Assembly (NCBI RefSeq): GCF_017086445.1
Contig: NZ_CP070968.1
Location: 1,364,001-1,428,000, forward strand
Length of the DNA stretch: 64,000 bases
Reading direction: 5' to 3'
From: Brevundimonas fontaquae
GTDB taxonomy: Bacteria > Pseudomonadota > Alphaproteobacteria > Caulobacterales > Caulobacteraceae
The notes under the pieces: generated by a model
What the model saw: the letters and a program-made list of their open reading frames with translations, nothing else
What the model was told of the DNA's origin: nothing
The model's database searches: none
Program-made: the position numbers and the translations under genes
Shown: positions 20,355 to 28,665 of the stretch, piece after piece
Layout of the letters: every line of letters begins with the position of its first letter
Numbering within the stretch: position 1 is the first letter of the stretch

Positions 20355-20412
20355 CAATCCGCACGGCGTGCGGCGCGCAAAGGCAATCCGCACGGCGTGC
20401 GGCGCGCAAAGG
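20355..20412. repeat. Perfect 29-bp tandem duplication carrying a hairpin, upstream of lpxC
   Basis: Two identical 29-bp units lie head to tail. Each contains CCGCACGGCGTGCGG, a 6-bp stem with a 3-nt loop. The second copy ends 17 bases before the likely lpxC start, so both hairpins lie in or next to its leader. Confidence 0.9.
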
Positions 20413-20429
20413 AAAGAGCGAGTTCAGGT

Positions 20430-21329
20430 TTGTCGGTCAGACGCGACCATCACGAACGCACCATCGTCGCCCCGGCCATCATCGCCGGGGTCGGGGTGCA
20501 CACCGGCCGCCGGGTGCGGCTGGCGGTTCGGCCTGCGCCATCGGGCACGGGCATCGTCTTTGTGCGCACCGACATCACCGACCGCGACAACCGCATTCCG
20601 GTGTCGGGCGAGGCCGTCGTTGACGCCCGCCTGAACACCATGATCGAGAACGGCGCGGGTGTTCGCCTGTCGACGATCGAGCATCTGATGGCCGCTTTCG
20701 CCGCACTGGGCGTGTCGAACGCCGTGGTCGAGGTCGACGGACCGGAGCTGCCGATCCTGGACGGTTCGGCGCTGGAGTTCGTTAAGCTGCTGGACCGGGC
20801 CGGTTTCCGACCGCAGCCGACGCCGCAGCGCTACATTGAGATCCTGGAAACGGTCCATGTCGTCGAGGGCGACAAGCATGCGGCCCTGATGCCGTGCGAC
20901 CGCTACGAGATGCGGTTCGAGATCGACTTCCCGTCGGCCGTGATCGGCAATCAGGTGATCGACTTCGTCGTGGACGAACCGACCTTCCGCAAGGAGATCA
21001 TGGCCTGCCGCACCTTCGGGTTCGCCCATGAGGTCGAGGCGTTGCGCAAGGCAGGCCTGGCGCGCGGCGGCTCGCTGGAGAACGCTGTGGTCATCGACGG
21101 CGACGAGATTTTGAACCCCGGCGGCCTGCGCATGGAACGCGAGTTCGTGCGTCACAAGGCGCTGGACGCCATCGGCGACCTGTATGTGCTGGGCGCGCCG
21201 CTGCTGGGTCGCTACGAAGGCTACAAGGCCGGTCACGCCCTGAACAACAAGCTGGTCCGCGCCCTGTTGGCCGCCCCGCACGCGTGGCGGGAAGTGACCC
21301 GCGTGCCGGAGCTGGCGCGCGCCGGTTAA
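20430..21329 (+). CDS. lpxC: UDP-3-O-acyl-N-acetylglucosamine deacetylase LpxC
   Basis: Zinc-dependent deacetylase for the committed step of lipid A synthesis, 299 aa from the TTG used here. Zinc ligands are visible in STIEHLMAAF (H85) and in RHKALDAIGD (H242, D246), with the following GHALNNKLV at the C-terminus. The start is uncertain: TTG at 20430 gives the usual N-terminus, with GGAAAGAG upstream, whereas GTG at 20397 would begin inside the second hairpin repeat. Position after ftsZ is conserved in many Proteobacteria. Its stop codon overlaps that of the convergent pgeF. Confidence 0.95.
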   Translation: MSVRRDHHERTIVAPAIIAGVGVHTGRRVRLAVRPAPSGTGIVFVRTDITDRDNRIPVSGEAVVDARLNTMIENGAGVRLSTIEHLMAAFAALGVSNAVVEVDGPELPILDGSALEFVKLLDRAGFRPQPTPQRYIEILETVHVVEGDKHAALMPCDRYEMRFEIDFPSAVIGNQVIDFVVDEPTFRKEIMACRTFGFAHEVEALRKAGLARGGSLENAVVIDGDEILNPGGLRMEREFVRHKALDAIGDLYVLGAPLLGRYEGYKAGHALNNKLVRALLAAPHAWREVTRVPELARAG

Positions 21330-22096
21330 GCCCCGATCACCGCAATCAATCGACCGAAGTCCGGCTCGCCGTGCTGGAAGGCGCGGCGGTTCGAATAGAA
21401 CCGCTCTGTGCCCGCGCAGGTGTCGTGGCCGGTCCAGACGGCCTGACCGATCCCCGCCTGCTGCAGCCGCCACAGGACGAAGCCGGGCAGGTCGAACTGG
21501 CGTTTGTCGTCGGTCTCTCCGGGGTGGAAGAAGCGGTCGCTGCCAGGATCATGGTGGGTGAAACGATCTTCGAAATCGACGCCGACCTCATAGCTGGCGG
21601 GCGCGATGCACGGGCCGACGACGGCGACCACTCGCCTAGGCTCGGCGCCCAGGGCCTGCATGGCGGAAACGGCGGAGTGGATGACGCCGCCCATCGCGCC
21701 CTTCCAGCCGGCATGGACGGCGGCGACGATGCGGGTGTCGGGATCGGCCATCAGGATCGGCGCACAGTCGGCGGTCAGGACTGAACACAGCAGGCCGGGC
21801 TCGGCCGAGACGACGGCGTCGCCTTCCGGCCGGTCGCCATGCCAGGGACCTTCGGCCACACGCGCCACGGCGGAATGGATCTGGTAGCAGCCGTTCAGGT
21901 GGCCAGGGTCGGCGTTGAAATGGCCCGCGACACGTCGGCGGTTTTCGGCGACGGCGGCCGGTTCGTCCTTGGAGCCGACGCCAGCGTTCAACCCTTCATA
22001 GATGCCGGTCGAGACGCCGCCCGCACGGGTGAAGAAGCCGTGGGCGATGCCGGCGGCGGTCAGAAGCGGATGGGTGATGGGGGCCAGGTCGCTCAT
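21326..22096 (-). CDS. pgeF: Peptidoglycan editing factor PgeF (YfiH/laccase-domain family)
   Basis: Cytoplasmic YfiH-family enzyme; family members remove wrongly incorporated L-Ser from UDP-MurNAc and were once annotated as polyphenol oxidases. The 256-aa protein has the family motifs LLCSVLTADCAPILM and VAAVHAGWKGAMGG, with the His and Cys metal ligands, and PCIAPASYEVG. An ATG three codons earlier is also possible. It lies tail-to-tail with lpxC and upstream of it on the same strand are the MidA-like gene and lgt, 4-14 bases apart, suggesting an lgt-midA-pgeF operon. Confidence 0.88.
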   Translation of the reverse strand: MSDLAPITHPLLTAAGIAHGFFTRAGGVSTGIYEGLNAGVGSKDEPAAVAENRRRVAGHFNADPGHLNGCYQIHSAVARVAEGPWHGDRPEGDAVVSAEPGLLCSVLTADCAPILMADPDTRIVAAVHAGWKGAMGGVIHSAVSAMQALGAEPRRVVAVVGPCIAPASYEVGVDFEDRFTHHDPGSDRFFHPGETDDKRQFDLPGFVLWRLQQAGIGQAVWTGHDTCAGTERFYSNRRAFQHGEPDFGRLIAVIGA

Positions 22097-22110
22097 GCCC
22101 CCCACCTATA

Positions 22111-23196
22111 TCAGGCGTCCCAGCCGGGCACGACCAGGGATCGGGGGGCGAAGATGGCGGCGGCCTTGAACAGGGTTCCCATCTGGTCGTCGCCGGTCAG
22201 CCGATCCAGCTGGCGCGCAATGACGTCGGCGGCGGCGGGCCGGCCGGCTTTCAGCGCCTCGGCGCGGGCCTCAATGCCCAGCCGGCGCAGGAAGTCGCCT
22301 TGGTGCAGGCTGCCGGTGACGTCGGCGCCCGTGCGAACGGCCGCTTCCAGCACCACGGGAAAGTCGGCCCATTGGGTCAGGTCGGCTTCGCCTGGTGTTG
22401 CGAGGGGATCCACCTTCTGGTGATGACGCAAAGCCTGGAGCGTGTCGCCGGCTTCGGGCCGGGCGCGGCCGTAGTCGATCAGCAAGGCGGCGCCCGAGGC
22501 GGCCTTCATCAGCAGGCCGAGGTCGCGGCCAAAGACCGCCTGCTGGTCCGAAATTTCCAGAATGCCGCCCGGCGCGATCTCGAAATCCGGCTTTTGAAAG
22601 CCGCCGGAAATGCCGGTCAGGCCGAACATCAGGTCGCCGTCGTCTGTGACGCCGATGCGGCGCTCGGCCCAGCCGCCGTCGGTGCGGACGAACTGACGGG
22701 CGGGCATGCAGTCCAGCACCTCATTGGCGATCAGGATGACCGGGGCGTCGGTCTCGATCGCCGTCAGGCTGCGGACCCAGCGCGGCGACAGGTCGGCGCT
22801 GGCCAGGGCCTTGGCCTGGAGGTCGCGCAAGGGAGCGCTGGGTTCGATCAGGACCAGATCGCAGGCTTCAAGAAAGCCCGGGACCAGGCGGGCGGCGCGC
22901 AAGGCGTCGCTCATCAATGTGCCGTCGCCAGGGCCGACCTCGACCAGGCGAAATCGCTCGGGCGCGCCCAGCCGGTTCCAGGTTTCGACCGCCCACAGGC
23001 CGATCAGTTCGCCGAACATCTGGCTGACCAGAGGGGCGGTGATGAAGTCGCCACGCGCGCCCAAGTCCGGACGCGACGCATAGTAGCCGCCCTTGGGATC
23101 GTGCAGGCAGCGGGTCACGTAGTCGGCGACCGTCATCGGGCCCGTCAGGGCGATCTCGCGCGCCAGACGGGCCTTTAGGGTTTCTGCCTCGCTCAT
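22111..23196 (-). CDS. SAM-dependent methyltransferase, MidA/NDUFAF7 family
   Basis: Class I methyltransferase of 361 aa. The mitochondrial homologue NDUFAF7 methylates a complex I arginine. Family hallmarks are the N-terminal GDFITAPLVSQMFGELIGLW, the SAM-binding glycine motif LVEVGPGDGTLM, and ANEVLDCMPARQF. It overlaps lgt by four bases (ATGA-type), so the two are translationally coupled. Whether the bacterial protein acts on complex I is not established from this sequence. Confidence 0.85.
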   Translation of the reverse strand: MSEAETLKARLAREIALTGPMTVADYVTRCLHDPKGGYYASRPDLGARGDFITAPLVSQMFGELIGLWAVETWNRLGAPERFRLVEVGPGDGTLMSDALRAARLVPGFLEACDLVLIEPSAPLRDLQAKALASADLSPRWVRSLTAIETDAPVILIANEVLDCMPARQFVRTDGGWAERRIGVTDDGDLMFGLTGISGGFQKPDFEIAPGGILEISDQQAVFGRDLGLLMKAASGAALLIDYGRARPEAGDTLQALRHHQKVDPLATPGEADLTQWADFPVVLEAAVRTGADVTGSLHQGDFLRRLGIEARAEALKAGRPAAADVIARQLDRLTGDDQMGTLFKAAAIFAPRSLVVPGWDA

Positions 23197-24068
23197 GCCT
23201 CAGCGGCGGCCGGCGGACGCTTCCACGCGCGCCAGATCAGCCAAGCGCCGACCAAAATCATCGGGATCGACAGCATCATTCCCATGGTCAGGCCAAACGG
23301 GAAATCTGGCATGCCGATATCCGGCTCGCGCACATTCTCCAGCGCCGCACGGCAGACGCCATAGCCCACCAGGAACAGGCCGGTGATATAGCCGGGCTTC
23401 TTCAGCAGGCCAAACTTCCAGATGGCAATGGAAAGGACGGAGAAGAGGACGATTCCCTCAAGACCCGCCTCATAGAGCTGGCTGGGGTGGCGGGGCGCAT
23501 CGCCTGCGGGGCAGAAGCCGTACATCTGTTCGATGCGGGCGTTGCAGAAGCGCACGGCCCAGGGAACGGTCGTCTCGCGGCCCCACAGCTCGCCGTTGAT
23601 GAAGTTGGCCAGGCGACCGAACATCAGGCCGATCGGCACGACGGGCGCGACCAGATCGCCGAGGCGCAGCATGTCGATCTTCTGCGACCGGGCATAGAGG
23701 ACGATGGCCAGGCAGACGCCCAGGAAGCCGCCGTGGAAGCTCATGCCGCCGGTCCACAGCTGGAACAGTTCGAACCGCTCTCCCAGCGTCTGGCCGGTGA
23801 ACAGCTGGCCGTACATGGCCGGCTTGTAGAAGAGGGCGTAGCCCAGGCGGCCGCCCAGGATGATGCCCAGCACGATCCACAGAACCAGGTCGTCCAGTTG
23901 CGTCGTGGTGACGGGCGGCTTGCCCGGCGCCCACAGCCGTTGGGTCTTGGCCAGACGTGCGGCGTACCACCAGCCCAGCACGATGCCGGCGACATAGGCC
24001 AGCGCGTACCAGCGGATCGGAAGCGGTCCGAGGTGGATCAGGACCGGATCGAATTCGGGAAAGGGCAA
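23193..24068 (-). CDS. lgt: Prolipoprotein diacylglyceryl transferase Lgt
   Basis: Inner-membrane enzyme that adds diacylglycerol to the lipobox cysteine, the first step of lipoprotein maturation. The 291-aa protein has about seven membrane segments and the Lgt motifs MSFHGGFLGV, GRLANFINGELWGR (with the catalytic Arg of the Lgt signature) and RHPSQLYEA. It is the first gene of lgt-midA-pgeF. Several lipoproteins in this window (FlgH, the beta-lactamase, the alpha/beta hydrolase) would be its substrates. Confidence 0.95.
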   Translation of the reverse strand: MPFPEFDPVLIHLGPLPIRWYALAYVAGIVLGWWYAARLAKTQRLWAPGKPPVTTTQLDDLVLWIVLGIILGGRLGYALFYKPAMYGQLFTGQTLGERFELFQLWTGGMSFHGGFLGVCLAIVLYARSQKIDMLRLGDLVAPVVPIGLMFGRLANFINGELWGRETTVPWAVRFCNARIEQMYGFCPAGDAPRHPSQLYEAGLEGIVLFSVLSIAIWKFGLLKKPGYITGLFLVGYGVCRAALENVREPDIGMPDFPFGLTMGMMLSIPMILVGAWLIWRAWKRPPAAAEA

Positions 24069-24190
24069 GGGGCGTTCCTGTGCGGGACTGTCTTTGACAG
24101 CGGTTTAGCAAGCGTCGCCGCCGTCGTCGCCTGTGAAGACGCATCACGACGCCTTGATGGCGCCCGCGAAGCAGCAGAAAGAAAGGTTTC

Positions 24191-24210
24191 GTTCACCATA
24201 GTCGGTGAAC
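24191..24210. promoter_or_regulatory. Perfect dyad in the lgt-ubiK divergent promoter region
   Basis: GTTCACC-N6-GGTGAAC, a 7-bp inverted repeat, sits between the divergent lgt and ubiK genes, followed by a single TTAAC half-site. It has the geometry of an operator for a dimeric regulator. Confidence 0.4.
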
Positions 24211-24241
24211 CTTCGTTAACGACGTTGAGGTCGGAGCCGCC

Positions 24242-24529
24242 ATGCAGACCCGCAATCCCATTCTGGACGAGTTCGCCAAGCTGACGACCGGCGCCATGGG
24301 CCTGGCCCAGGCCGCGGGTGAAGAGGCCAAGACCGCCTGGCGCGCCCAGGCCGACCGGATCGCCGCCGAAATGGATCTGGTCCGTCGCGACGAGTTCGAT
24401 GTTCTGAAGGACGAGATCGCCGCTCTGCGTGCCGAGATCGCAGAGCTGAAGGCCGCCCAAAAGCCGGCCGCAAAGCCCGCGAAGGGAACGTCCACAGATG
24501 GAACTCAACCCGGGGACGCAGCCGGTTGA
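24242..24529 (+). CDS. ubiK: Ubiquinone biosynthesis accessory factor, UbiK family
   Basis: Small membrane-fusogenic BMFP-domain protein of 95 aa. UbiK in E. coli assists aerobic ubiquinone synthesis. The N-terminal half is amphipathic (NPILDEFAKLTTGAMGLAQA), and residues 45-80 form a coiled coil rich in Leu, Glu and Ala (LKDEIAALRAEIAELKAAQ). A proline/alanine/lysine tail follows. Family length is usually 80-110 aa. No other ubi gene is in the window. Confidence 0.8.
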   Translation: MQTRNPILDEFAKLTTGAMGLAQAAGEEAKTAWRAQADRIAAEMDLVRRDEFDVLKDEIAALRAEIAELKAAQKPAAKPAKGTSTDGTQPGDAAG

Positions 24530-24548
24530 GCCGAATCTGCGAACAGGC

Positions 24549-24564
24549 TTACCGTTCTGTTAAC
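24549..24564 (+). promoter_or_regulatory. CtrA-type box upstream of the ybjN-like gene
   Basis: TTAC-N7-TTAAC, 8 of 9 consensus positions, 38 bases before the ATG of the ybjN-like gene. It would place that gene and the overlapping proC under cell-cycle control. Confidence 0.45.
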
Positions 24565-24602
24565 GCCCGCGATTCTCGCGGACGCAGCGTGAAAGACACT
24601 TG

Positions 24603-25106
24603 ATGGACATCGCCCGGCCAGAAGAAGTGGACGTGCCCTTCGACCCGCTTGAGGTCGTCGAGCATGTGCTCACGGCCGAGAACCTTCCCTTCGACCGCAC
24701 CGACGATGGCGACCTCGCCTTTGCTCTGGCCGGCGACTGGAAGGACTATGAGCTATGGTTCGCCTGGCGCCCCGAGGGCGATTGTCTGCAGCTGTGCTGT
24801 GCGCTGGATCTGAAGGTGGCCAAGAGCCGCAAGACGGCGGCCTATGAGCTGGTCGGTCTGATCAACCAGCGCACCTGGATGGGTCATTTCGAGGTGTGGG
24901 CCGAGGACGGCGAGATCGTCTTCCGCCATTCGCTGGCCCTGCCGATGGGCGAGCGCCCGACCCTGGCCCAGGCGGCCTCCATGATCGACGCGGCCATCGA
25001 GGCTTCGGATCGCTACTATCCCGCCTTCGACTTCATGGTGCGCGGGAACAAGAAGCCGCAGGAGGCGATCGACGCCTGCCTGTTCGAGACCGTCGGCACC
25101 GCCTGA
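24603..25106 (+). CDS. YbjN domain-containing protein
   Basis: Soluble 167-aa protein with a YbjN domain, whose fold resembles type III secretion chaperones. Recognisable parts are the N-terminal FDPLEVVEHVLTAENLPFDR, the central AYELVGLINQRTWMGHFEVW and the C-terminal helix region with ASDRYYPAFDFMVRG. No enzymatic residues are evident; the family is linked to stress and motility in enterobacteria, but its biochemical role is unclear. The ATG is used, not the TTG one codon before. Its TGA overlaps the proC ATG by one base. Confidence 0.8.
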   Translation: MDIARPEEVDVPFDPLEVVEHVLTAENLPFDRTDDGDLAFALAGDWKDYELWFAWRPEGDCLQLCCALDLKVAKSRKTAAYELVGLINQRTWMGHFEVWAEDGEIVFRHSLALPMGERPTLAQAASMIDAAIEASDRYYPAFDFMVRGNKKPQEAIDACLFETVGTA

Positions 25107-25915
25107 TGCCAAGCTCGGAATCCGTGGCGGGTCCCGTCGTCCTGGTCGGCTGCGGCCGGCTGGGCTCCGCCATTCTGGAAGGTTGGCTGCTGACCGAGAC
25201 GGTGGCGGCGTCCGACCTGATCATTCTCAGCCCGTCAGAAAAGCCAGCGGCCGAGATGGCGCGGGCCAAGGGCGCGCGGATCAATCCGCCGCTGGAGGTC
25301 CTGACCGAGGCGGCGGTGATCGTGTTGGCGGTGAAACCGGCCATGTGGCGTGAAGTGATGGCTCCGCTGGCGCCGTTCCTGAATGACCGAGCCGTCATTC
25401 TGTCGGTCATGGCGGGCGTGACGGCGCCGACCTTGGCCGAAGGCCTGGGAGGCTGGCCCATCGTACGGGCGATGCCGACGACCGGCGTGTCGCGCGGGCG
25501 CGGCGTGGCCTCTGTCTGGTCGGCGGACCCGCGAGCCAAGGACGTCGGGCGGGTGTTGTTCGAGCCGATGGCCGAGACGGTCGTGCTGGCCGACGAGGCG
25601 CTGATGGATGCGGCGACAGCGGTGGCCGGGTCGGGCGCAGCCTATTTCTACGCCTTCACCGAAGCGCTGGCGCGGGCCGGGGAGGCGGCGGGTCTGGATG
25701 CGGCGACGGCGGATGTGCTGGCGCGCGCGACCCTGAGGTCCGCAGCCGACTCCATGGGTGACGACGCGCTGGAAGCCCTGATAGGCCGCATCGCCTCGCC
25801 TGGCGGCTCGACCCGCGCCGGGCTTGACGCCATGGCGAAGGACGGCCGCCTCACGGCGATGCTGGACGAGACGGTCGCGGCGGCGGTCAGACGCAACCGA
25901 GAGATGGGCGCCTAG
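25106..25915 (+). CDS. proC: Pyrroline-5-carboxylate reductase
   Basis: Last step of proline synthesis, NAD(P)H-dependent reduction of pyrroline-5-carboxylate, 269 aa. The Rossmann motif VLVGCGRLGSAILEGWL is N-terminal, followed by VMAGVTAPTLAEGL and the P5CR signature GSGAAYFYAFTEALARAG with the SPGGSTRAGLD motif near the C-terminus. The ATG overlaps the stop codon of the ybjN-like gene (TGATG), so the two are co-translated. It converges with the next gene, overlapping it by four bases. Confidence 0.94.
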   Translation: MPSSESVAGPVVLVGCGRLGSAILEGWLLTETVAASDLIILSPSEKPAAEMARAKGARINPPLEVLTEAAVIVLAVKPAMWREVMAPLAPFLNDRAVILSVMAGVTAPTLAEGLGGWPIVRAMPTTGVSRGRGVASVWSADPRAKDVGRVLFEPMAETVVLADEALMDAATAVAGSGAAYFYAFTEALARAGEAAGLDAATADVLARATLRSAADSMGDDALEALIGRIASPGGSTRAGLDAMAKDGRLTAMLDETVAAAVRRNREMGA

Positions 25916-26388
25916 AAGCGTCCGCGCTCGATCTGATCGCCGAAGCGTTCAAACGCGCGATCGGCGTCACGCCAGACGCTGTAACCCCACACATCGTTGA
26001 TGTTCGGCGTGAAGTAGGAATAGTCCACCGGCCGCGTCACACCGTCAGCCGTGACGATCTCGCCCTTGATGGCCGCGCCGCCGATCGACACGCTGCGGAT
26101 CGGATCCAGGCCCGGCGTCTGGCGCACCTGCTCCCAGGTCGGCCGGTTCGGCTTCAGGTCGACCAGGACCAGATTGGCCGTCGCGCCCGGATAACGCTGG
26201 GCCAAGGCCTTTCCGACCTCGGCCTGAAGGCCGACGATCTGCTCGTTGACCTCGCGGTCGCCGAGCTTTTCGACCTCGCGCTGAAGCTGCGGCCCGACCG
26301 TGACGTTCACCGTCGGCGCTTGAGCCTGAGCCATGGCGGCGACGGCGAGTGTCGCGGCCAGGGGTGCAAAGAAGGCGAGTTTACGCAT
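25912..26388 (-). CDS. Unrecognised exported protein
   Basis: A 158-aa protein with a signal peptide (MRKLAFFAPLAATLAVAAMAQA). The mature part starts APTVNVTVGPQLQREVEKLG, suggesting a short beta strand then a helix, and ends with an aromatic, charged helix (YSVWRDADRAFERFGDQIE). I see no known domain, metal site or repeat. GGAG lies 9 nt before the ATG used; an ATG five codons earlier is less well placed. It lies just downstream of the EnvZ-like kinase on the same strand with an 85-bp gap, so co-transcription is possible. Probably periplasmic. Confidence 0.7.
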   Translation of the reverse strand: MRKLAFFAPLAATLAVAAMAQAQAPTVNVTVGPQLQREVEKLGDREVNEQIVGLQAEVGKALAQRYPGATANLVLVDLKPNRPTWEQVRQTPGLDPIRSVSIGGAAIKGEIVTADGVTRPVDYSYFTPNINDVWGYSVWRDADRAFERFGDQIERGRF

Positions 26389-26473
26389 CGAAATCATCTC
26401 CAAGCCTTGTCGCTCTCAAGATGACCCTTGCAGCGCCGTTCCGCCAGACCCTGCCGACGAAAGCTTTCAAGCC

Positions 26474-27841
26474 TCAGGCGGACTCGGCGACGGTGACCGC
26501 GCCGGGGATGCGGATCGTCGCTTTCAACCCGCCCAGTTCGCTGCGATCCAGGGTGACGTCGCCGCCGTGGCCGCGCGCCACATCGCGCGCGATGGCGAGG
26601 CCCAGACCGACGCCCTTGCGGTTCTGGTTGCGAGAGTCGTCCAGGCGCGAGAAGGGCCGGAAGGCTTCGTCATACATGGCCTCGGGGATGCCGGGTCCGT
26701 CGTCCTCGACGATGATCTCCAGCCCGCCTGACGCCAGGGCGCGGGCCGACAGGCGCACATTCTCGCCATGCGAGGCGGCGTTGCCGGCCAGGTTCACCAG
26801 GGCGCGCTTGAAGGCGAGGGGGCGAACGGAGGCGGTCAGGCCATCAGCCACGACAACTTCGACCTCGGCGCCGGCGCGTTTTGCATCCTCGCCGGCCGCC
26901 TTCAGCAGTTCGGAGATCGGGACAGGCTTCGGCGGTTCGCCCGCTTCGCCACGGGCGAAGTCGAGGTATTCGTCGATCATATGCTCCATCTCGTCCAGGT
27001 CGCCGCGCATGGCGGACTGGCGCTTGAAGGGTGGAGCCAGAGCCAGTTCGAGACGTAGACGGGTCAGGGGCGTGCGCAGGTCGTGGCTGACCGAGGCCAG
27101 CAGGGCAGTGCGCTGATCGATGTGGCGCTGAATTCGGTCTCGCATGGCCATGAAGGCGACGGCGGCGGCGCGAACCTCGCGTGCACCGTGCGGCTTGAAC
27201 CGAGGCACGGTCTCGCCACGCCCGAAGGCCTCGGCCGCGTCGGCCAGACGCTCGATGGCGCGGACCTGATTACGAATGAACAGAATGGCGACGCCCATCA
27301 ACAGAACGGTCGCCACCGCCAGCCACAGGACGAAGATATGGGCCTGGGTCGCCACCGCGCGCTCGCGTGGGGCGATGATGCGCAGCACCCCTTGCGGCTC
27401 CTGCACCTGAATGTCGACGTAGGCGGGATATCGGGTGGTGTCGAACCAGTAGGGGCGGTCGAGACGCGCGTCCAAGGCCTTGTCCAGCACCCGGTCCACC
27501 ACGCCGATAGCGCCGCGGCGTTCTTCCGTCGGAAGGGTCCGCCCATCCTGAAGGACGATGGACAGGGACATGGACCGCTCGGCGCGATTGGCCAGCTTGT
27601 CCAGGTTCGCCGGGCTGGGGTCGTCCTCATAGCTCTCTACGGCCCAGGCGATGTCGCCGGCCAGGCCTTCGGACAGGCGCGCGGTCACCGTCTGCCAGTG
27701 GGCGTCGAAGAAGACCCAGGTCACCGCCATCTGCATGACCAGCACCGGCAGGACGATGATCAGCAGCGACCGGCCCCAGAGCGAGGTCGGCAGGCGCCGC
27801 TTCAGAAATCGCGGCCACAGATAGGCGGGCAGAAGCCGCAT
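26474..27841 (-). CDS. EnvZ-like membrane sensor histidine kinase
   Basis: Transmembrane kinase of 455 aa. Two membrane segments (LLIIVLPVLVMQMAVTWVFF near residue 30 and IFVLWLAVATVLLMGVAILF near residue 170) flank a periplasmic sensor of about 110 residues. A HAMP linker follows, then the phosphoacceptor box LASVSHDLRTPLTRLRLEL, the N box NLAGNAASHG, and G boxes DDGPGIPEAM and GVGLGLAIARD. It follows the OmpR-type regulator gene with a 4-bp gap, so the two form an operon. The stimulus is unknown. The pair lies divergent from ilvE, as in several Alphaproteobacteria. Confidence 0.93.
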   Translation of the reverse strand: MRLLPAYLWPRFLKRRLPTSLWGRSLLIIVLPVLVMQMAVTWVFFDAHWQTVTARLSEGLAGDIAWAVESYEDDPSPANLDKLANRAERSMSLSIVLQDGRTLPTEERRGAIGVVDRVLDKALDARLDRPYWFDTTRYPAYVDIQVQEPQGVLRIIAPRERAVATQAHIFVLWLAVATVLLMGVAILFIRNQVRAIERLADAAEAFGRGETVPRFKPHGAREVRAAAVAFMAMRDRIQRHIDQRTALLASVSHDLRTPLTRLRLELALAPPFKRQSAMRGDLDEMEHMIDEYLDFARGEAGEPPKPVPISELLKAAGEDAKRAGAEVEVVVADGLTASVRPLAFKRALVNLAGNAASHGENVRLSARALASGGLEIIVEDDGPGIPEAMYDEAFRPFSRLDDSRNQNRKGVGLGLAIARDVARGHGGDVTLDRSELGGLKATIRIPGAVTVAESA

Positions 27842-27845
27842 CGGC

Positions 27846-28583
27846 TCAGTCGGGAGCCAGCATATAGCCGACGCCGCGCACCGTCTGGAGATAGCGCGGG
27901 TTCTTGGGATCGACTTCCAGCTTGCGGCGCAGGCGCGTCACCTGGACGTCCACGGCGCGGCCGGTGATGTCGGCGGTATCCGGCGACAGGCTCATCCGCT
28001 CGACCGGCGCATGGGCATGAAGCGCCAGGGTCTTGAGCAACTGGGCCTCGGCCTCGGTCAGGCGCTGGGGCGCGCCGTCGCGGCTCAACTCCAGCCGTTC
28101 CATGTCGAAGACGGCGGTGCCCAGCTTGATCTCCCTGGGACCAATCGGCTTGCCGCCGGTACGGCGCAGGATGGCGTCGATGCGCAACACCAGTTCGCGC
28201 GGTTCGAACGGCTTGGACATATAGTCGTCGGCGCCGCGCGACAGGCCTTCGATCCGATCCTCGGGATCGCCGCGCGCGGTCAGCAGCAGCACGGGCGTCT
28301 TGGACAGTTCAGCCTTGTTGCGGACCCAGCTGGTCAGGTCCAGGCCGCTTTCGCCCGGCATCATGACGTCCAGCACGACCAGATCGAACTCGATCAGCTC
28401 CATCATCCGCTTGGCGGCGGCCGCGTGCGCGGCGCCCGTCACGCGATAGCCTTCGCGCGCCAGGAATTCCTTCAGCAGTTCGCGGATGCGATCGTCGTCG
28501 TCGACAATCAGCAGATGGCGGCCGACGCCGGGGCCGGCGATGGGGCCTGAGCGGCCATGCGAACGCGATTCCGTCATGCTCAT
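27846..28583 (-). CDS. OmpR/PhoB-family response regulator
   Basis: Transcription factor of 245 aa with an N-terminal receiver (HLLIVDDDDRIRELL, phosphoacceptor in LVVLDVMMPGESG, LLLTARG, conserved Lys in YMSKPF) and a C-terminal winged helix (VDVQVTRLRRKLEVDPKNPRYLQTVRGVGYML). It is the partner of the kinase immediately downstream. A GGGGAA ribosome-binding site supports the first ATG; a second ATG two codons later is possible. A roughly 20-residue N-terminal extension precedes the receiver. Confidence 0.93.
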   Translation of the reverse strand: MSMTESRSHGRSGPIAGPGVGRHLLIVDDDDRIRELLKEFLAREGYRVTGAAHAAAAKRMMELIEFDLVVLDVMMPGESGLDLTSWVRNKAELSKTPVLLLTARGDPEDRIEGLSRGADDYMSKPFEPRELVLRIDAILRRTGGKPIGPREIKLGTAVFDMERLELSRDGAPQRLTEAEAQLLKTLALHAHAPVERMSLSPDTADITGRAVDVQVTRLRRKLEVDPKNPRYLQTVRGVGYMLAPD

Positions 28584-28665
28584 GCGACGTTTCCCCCGCT
28601 TGCGGCGTTGACCTGAGCGATTCGTGCGGCTCTAAGACCGTCAGTTTCGCGGGAGACGTATTTCA

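Noticed and set aside
20355..20412. Possible minimal CRISPR array
   Set aside because: Only two repeats and no spacer between them; the unit is a head-to-tail duplication and no cas gene is present.
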